A stretch of DNA of 16,912 nucleotides from an uncultured Ignavibacteriota bacterium (GTDB lineage: Bacteria > Bacteroidota > Ignavibacteria > Tepidaquicellales > Tepidaquicellaceae). A program made the translations under genes and the position numbers. Shown here one piece after another: positions 15,063 to 16,912 of this stretch (position 1 is its first letter; each line of letters begins with the position of its first letter). Where the stretch lies: contig CALGII010000278.1 in the NCBI GenBank assembly GCA_937915485.1, forward strand, positions 1 through 16,912. The letters are read 5' to 3'. Below the pieces are notes generated by a model. The model worked only from the letters and a program-made list of their open reading frames with translations, was not told the origin of the DNA and made no database searches.

Positions 15063-16601
15063 ATGAGGAAAAGTATTGTTACTGCTATTCTTTTATTGTT
15101 CCTGTCCACCACCGCGTATTCCCAGAGCGGCATCAGAGCGGTTGATTACAACACGCTTTCAACAGGCAGAGGCGGAACGGAAATCGGTTTCTTTGACAGC
15201 CCTTCATTGATGATTACGAATCCCGCGGGTATGTCTTTCATAAAGAAGCCTGTACTCAATGCTAACACCATATTCATGGTGCCGATTCCGCATTTCAAGA
15301 ATTACTCGAAGGACGCGACCGGAAAGACTACCACGAATATCTATAACGACTACGAGGGAGAAAAGGTTTTGTACGCATTGCCAAGTTTATCTTACGTTCA
15401 TAATTTCGAAAACAGCAATCTGACTCTCGGCGCAGGCGTGTTCACCACAGGAGGCATGGGCACGGATTATAAATTAAAGCACCAGTTGCTGTCCCCCACG
15501 GCGGATAACCAGAAATACCGTTCAAGATTCGCGATTGTCGAAAGCGCGATTTCCGCTGCGTATCTTATTACGCCGAAACTTTCAATCGGCGCAACGGGTG
15601 AATTCGTTTATTCAACGCTTGAAATAGTTCAGCCGTTCAGTCTTCCCCCTTCTTTGCTTAAAGGTACTTTGATAACGACATCGGGACCGACAACTTTCGG
15701 AAACTACTTTTCGGCTCCGCGTCCCGTAGGTCTCGGTTACTCTGAAATGACAGCGGCGGCGGAAATGACAGGACTCAAGTCATATACATTCGGCGGAAAA
15801 TTCGGTATCGCTTATAAATACAGCGAGAGATTTTCGATTGGCGCGAATTACTGCCTTTCGATTCCACTGAATTTCAAAAGCGGTACGGCATCATTAGACA
15901 TGTCCTCACAGTTCAGCGAAGCGTCAGGAATAGCGGCGATGAATCTTGTCAACATATATCATATTTCAGTAGATTCCGCGGCGAAACTCGTGTCCGCGCT
16001 TTTCTCAGCAAACGGAATTCATCCTTACGAAGGATTCACTGCAACCTACGATGTTGAAAACGAGTTCAAGACTCCGCAGTCCGCGGGTTTCGGTTTGATG
16101 TATTCACCTATTCCGCGCCTGAGATTCGGCTTTGATTTTGAATGGCTGAACTGGTCAAAGGCATTTGAAAATATGAAACTCACGCTCAAGAGCGGCAACA
16201 ACAACAACGTGAACAAGATGATTGGAAGCGGCGGAATCAATCAGGGCGACCTCATTGTCGAGTTTCCTCTTAAATGGAAAGACGCCGTAATTCTGAAATT
16301 CGGAGGCGAATATGATTTCAGCGACGTATTTACTCTGAGAGCGGGATACGCTTACACTACCAACCCAATCCCACCCGAAACAATAATTCCGATAATGCCT
16401 GCGGTGCTCGAACACCACGTAATGGCGGGTTTCAGTTACAATCTCCTCGCGAAACTGAAACTGCACTTGGGTCTCGAATACGGTTTCAACAATACCGTCA
16501 CGGGCACAAGCATACATCAAGTCGCGACTGAATACAACAACAGTGAAAGCAGCCTGAAGAACCTTCTGGGGCATATTTCGCTGACATATAATTTTAAATA
16601 A
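15063..16601 (+). CDS. FadL/OmpP1/TodX-family outer-membrane protein
   Basis: Beta-barrel channel for hydrophobic compounds such as long-chain fatty acids or aromatics. The product is 512 residues. Signal peptide 1-20 (MRKSIVTAILLLFLSTTAYS, cleavage before Q21). The family's N-terminal hatch is visible: STGRGGTEIGFFDSPSLMITNPAGMSFI (33-60), with the conserved NPAGM at 53-57. The rest alternates amphipathic strands with features such as YKYSERFSIGANY, AGFGLMYSPIPRLRFGFDFEWLNWSKAF and the C-terminal LGHISLTYNFK, as expected for a 14-strand barrel. It is monocistronic, divergent from the M49-like gene, and followed 18 bases after its stop by a strong terminator. Substrate not readable. Confidence 0.9.
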   Translation: MRKSIVTAILLLFLSTTAYSQSGIRAVDYNTLSTGRGGTEIGFFDSPSLMITNPAGMSFIKKPVLNANTIFMVPIPHFKNYSKDATGKTTTNIYNDYEGEKVLYALPSLSYVHNFENSNLTLGAGVFTTGGMGTDYKLKHQLLSPTADNQKYRSRFAIVESAISAAYLITPKLSIGATGEFVYSTLEIVQPFSLPPSLLKGTLITTSGPTTFGNYFSAPRPVGLGYSEMTAAAEMTGLKSYTFGGKFGIAYKYSERFSIGANYCLSIPLNFKSGTASLDMSSQFSEASGIAAMNLVNIYHISVDSAAKLVSALFSANGIHPYEGFTATYDVENEFKTPQSAGFGLMYSPIPRLRFGFDFEWLNWSKAFENMKLTLKSGNNNNVNKMIGSGGINQGDLIVEFPLKWKDAVILKFGGEYDFSDVFTLRAGYAYTTNPIPPETIIPIMPAVLEHHVMAGFSYNLLAKLKLHLGLEYGFNNTVTGTSIHQVATEYNNSESSLKNLLGHISLTYNFK

Positions 16602-16617
16602 AAACTTACTGAATAAT

Positions 16618-16651
16618 AAAAAAAGAAGGAACCACCGGTTCCTTCTTTTTT
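16618..16651. terminator. Bidirectional terminator after the FadL-family gene
   Basis: A 9-bp perfect stem, GAAGGAACC (16625-16633) with GGTTCCTTC (16637-16645) around the loop ACC, flanked by seven A's (16618-16624) and six T's (16646-16651), which extend the stem. It serves the plus-strand gene ending at 16601 and can stop minus-strand transcription from the T9SS gene at the right edge. Confidence 0.93.
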
Positions 16652-16720
16652 ATTACCGTTACCTGATATTCAAACTCTTACTTACTATTACTGCATTCGC
16701 CGTTACTTTATCAGCACCGT

Positions 16721-16747
16721 AAAAAAGAATCTGGTGGGCTTCAGATT
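16721..16747 (-). terminator. Weak terminator after the right-edge T9SS gene
   Basis: Read on the minus strand, AATCTG (16747-16742) pairs with CAGATT (16733-16728) around an 8-base loop, followed by C and six T's (16726-16721). The stem is only 6 bp and A/T-rich, so it is weaker than the hairpin further downstream at 16618-16651. Confidence 0.45.
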
Positions 16748-16767
16748 AAATAGCTCTGCTATTTAAT
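16745..16767. repeat. Perfect 10-bp inverted repeat over a stop codon
   Basis: ATTAAATAGC (16745-16754) and GCTATTTAAT (16758-16767) with a 3-base loop. The right arm covers the last two codons and the TAG stop of the minus-strand T9SS gene. Confidence 0.8.
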
Positions 16768-16912
16768 CAATATCATTTTCTTAAAATCCTTTTGCTCCGA
16801 ATTTACAATCAAACGGCAGAAGTATATGCCTGAAGACAAGCTGCCGCCGTCGAAGAAAGTTTCGTATGTTCCGGGTTTCAGTTTTTCGTTTACTAATGAT
16901 GAGACCTCTTTT
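16759..16912 (-). CDS. C-terminus of a T9SS-sorted secreted protein, 5' part outside the window
   Basis: The reverse strand is open from the right edge to a TAG at 16761-16759 and gives 50 residues: KEVSSLVNEKLKPGTYE, then FFDGGSLSSGIYFCRL, then the ending KKMILIK. This is the final half of a type A T9SS C-terminal sorting domain; LVN-x-x-L-x-PGTYE, GxLSSGIYFxRL and the Lys-rich last strand match the tail of the propeller protein at 10050-11690 position by position (LVNDNLPPGTYEAQF; SGTYIYRL; KMVLVK). Only the export signal is visible; the cargo domain lies beyond the edge, so its function is unknown. It converges on the FadL-family gene. Confidence 0.85.
   Translation of the reverse strand, partial: KEVSSLVNEKLKPGTYETFFDGGSLSSGIYFCRLIVNSEQKDFKKMILIK

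Overview
The window looks like a chromosomal segment from a Bacteroidota/Chlorobi-type bacterium, most likely of the Ignavibacteria lineage or a close relative. Two proteins carry type IX secretion (T9SS) C-terminal sorting domains; the complete one has the YQNYPNPFNP form that I associate with Ignavibacteria-like genomes. There are also TonB-dependent receptors without SusD partners and a FadL-type outer-membrane protein. The lineage is inferred from protein style, since the window has no rRNA.

Layout. Positions 1-5006 are all minus strand and housekeeping. From right to left: cdaA (diadenylate cyclase), pcm (protein-L-isoaspartate methyltransferase) and a YigZ/IMPACT-family gene are packed with overlapping ends. 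A 5'-leader with a good sigma70-type promoter follows, then the str operon rpsL-rpsG-fusA, with fusA running off the left edge. Positions 5142-13156 are all plus strand, and every product looks exported: a small membrane-anchored unknown protein, two related TonB-dependent receptors, a six-Asp-box beta-propeller protein with a T9SS tail, a small secreted protein made of six exact-length 24-residue tryptophan repeats, and a secreted AspA/AstE-like zinc hydrolase. A bidirectional terminator separates this block from a minus-strand exported M49-like zinc peptidase (13255-14865). A divergent FadL/OmpP1-family gene (15063-16601) follows and ends in another strong bidirectional terminator. It converges on the 3' end of a second T9SS-sorted protein that runs off the right edge.

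How the genes may work together. The left block is translation plus cyclic-di-AMP and protein-repair functions. The right block is a cell-surface module that could combine outer-membrane import (two receptors, FadL) with secreted or periplasmic binding and hydrolysis (propeller, repeat protein, two zinc hydrolases). The substrate cannot be read from the sequence. The least explained items are the 24-residue W-repeat protein, the small membrane-anchored protein upstream of the receptors, and a mobile-type palindrome inserted in frame inside a T9SS sorting domain. No gene-free stretch exceeds 300 bases, and I see no tRNA, rRNA, CRISPR array or transposase.
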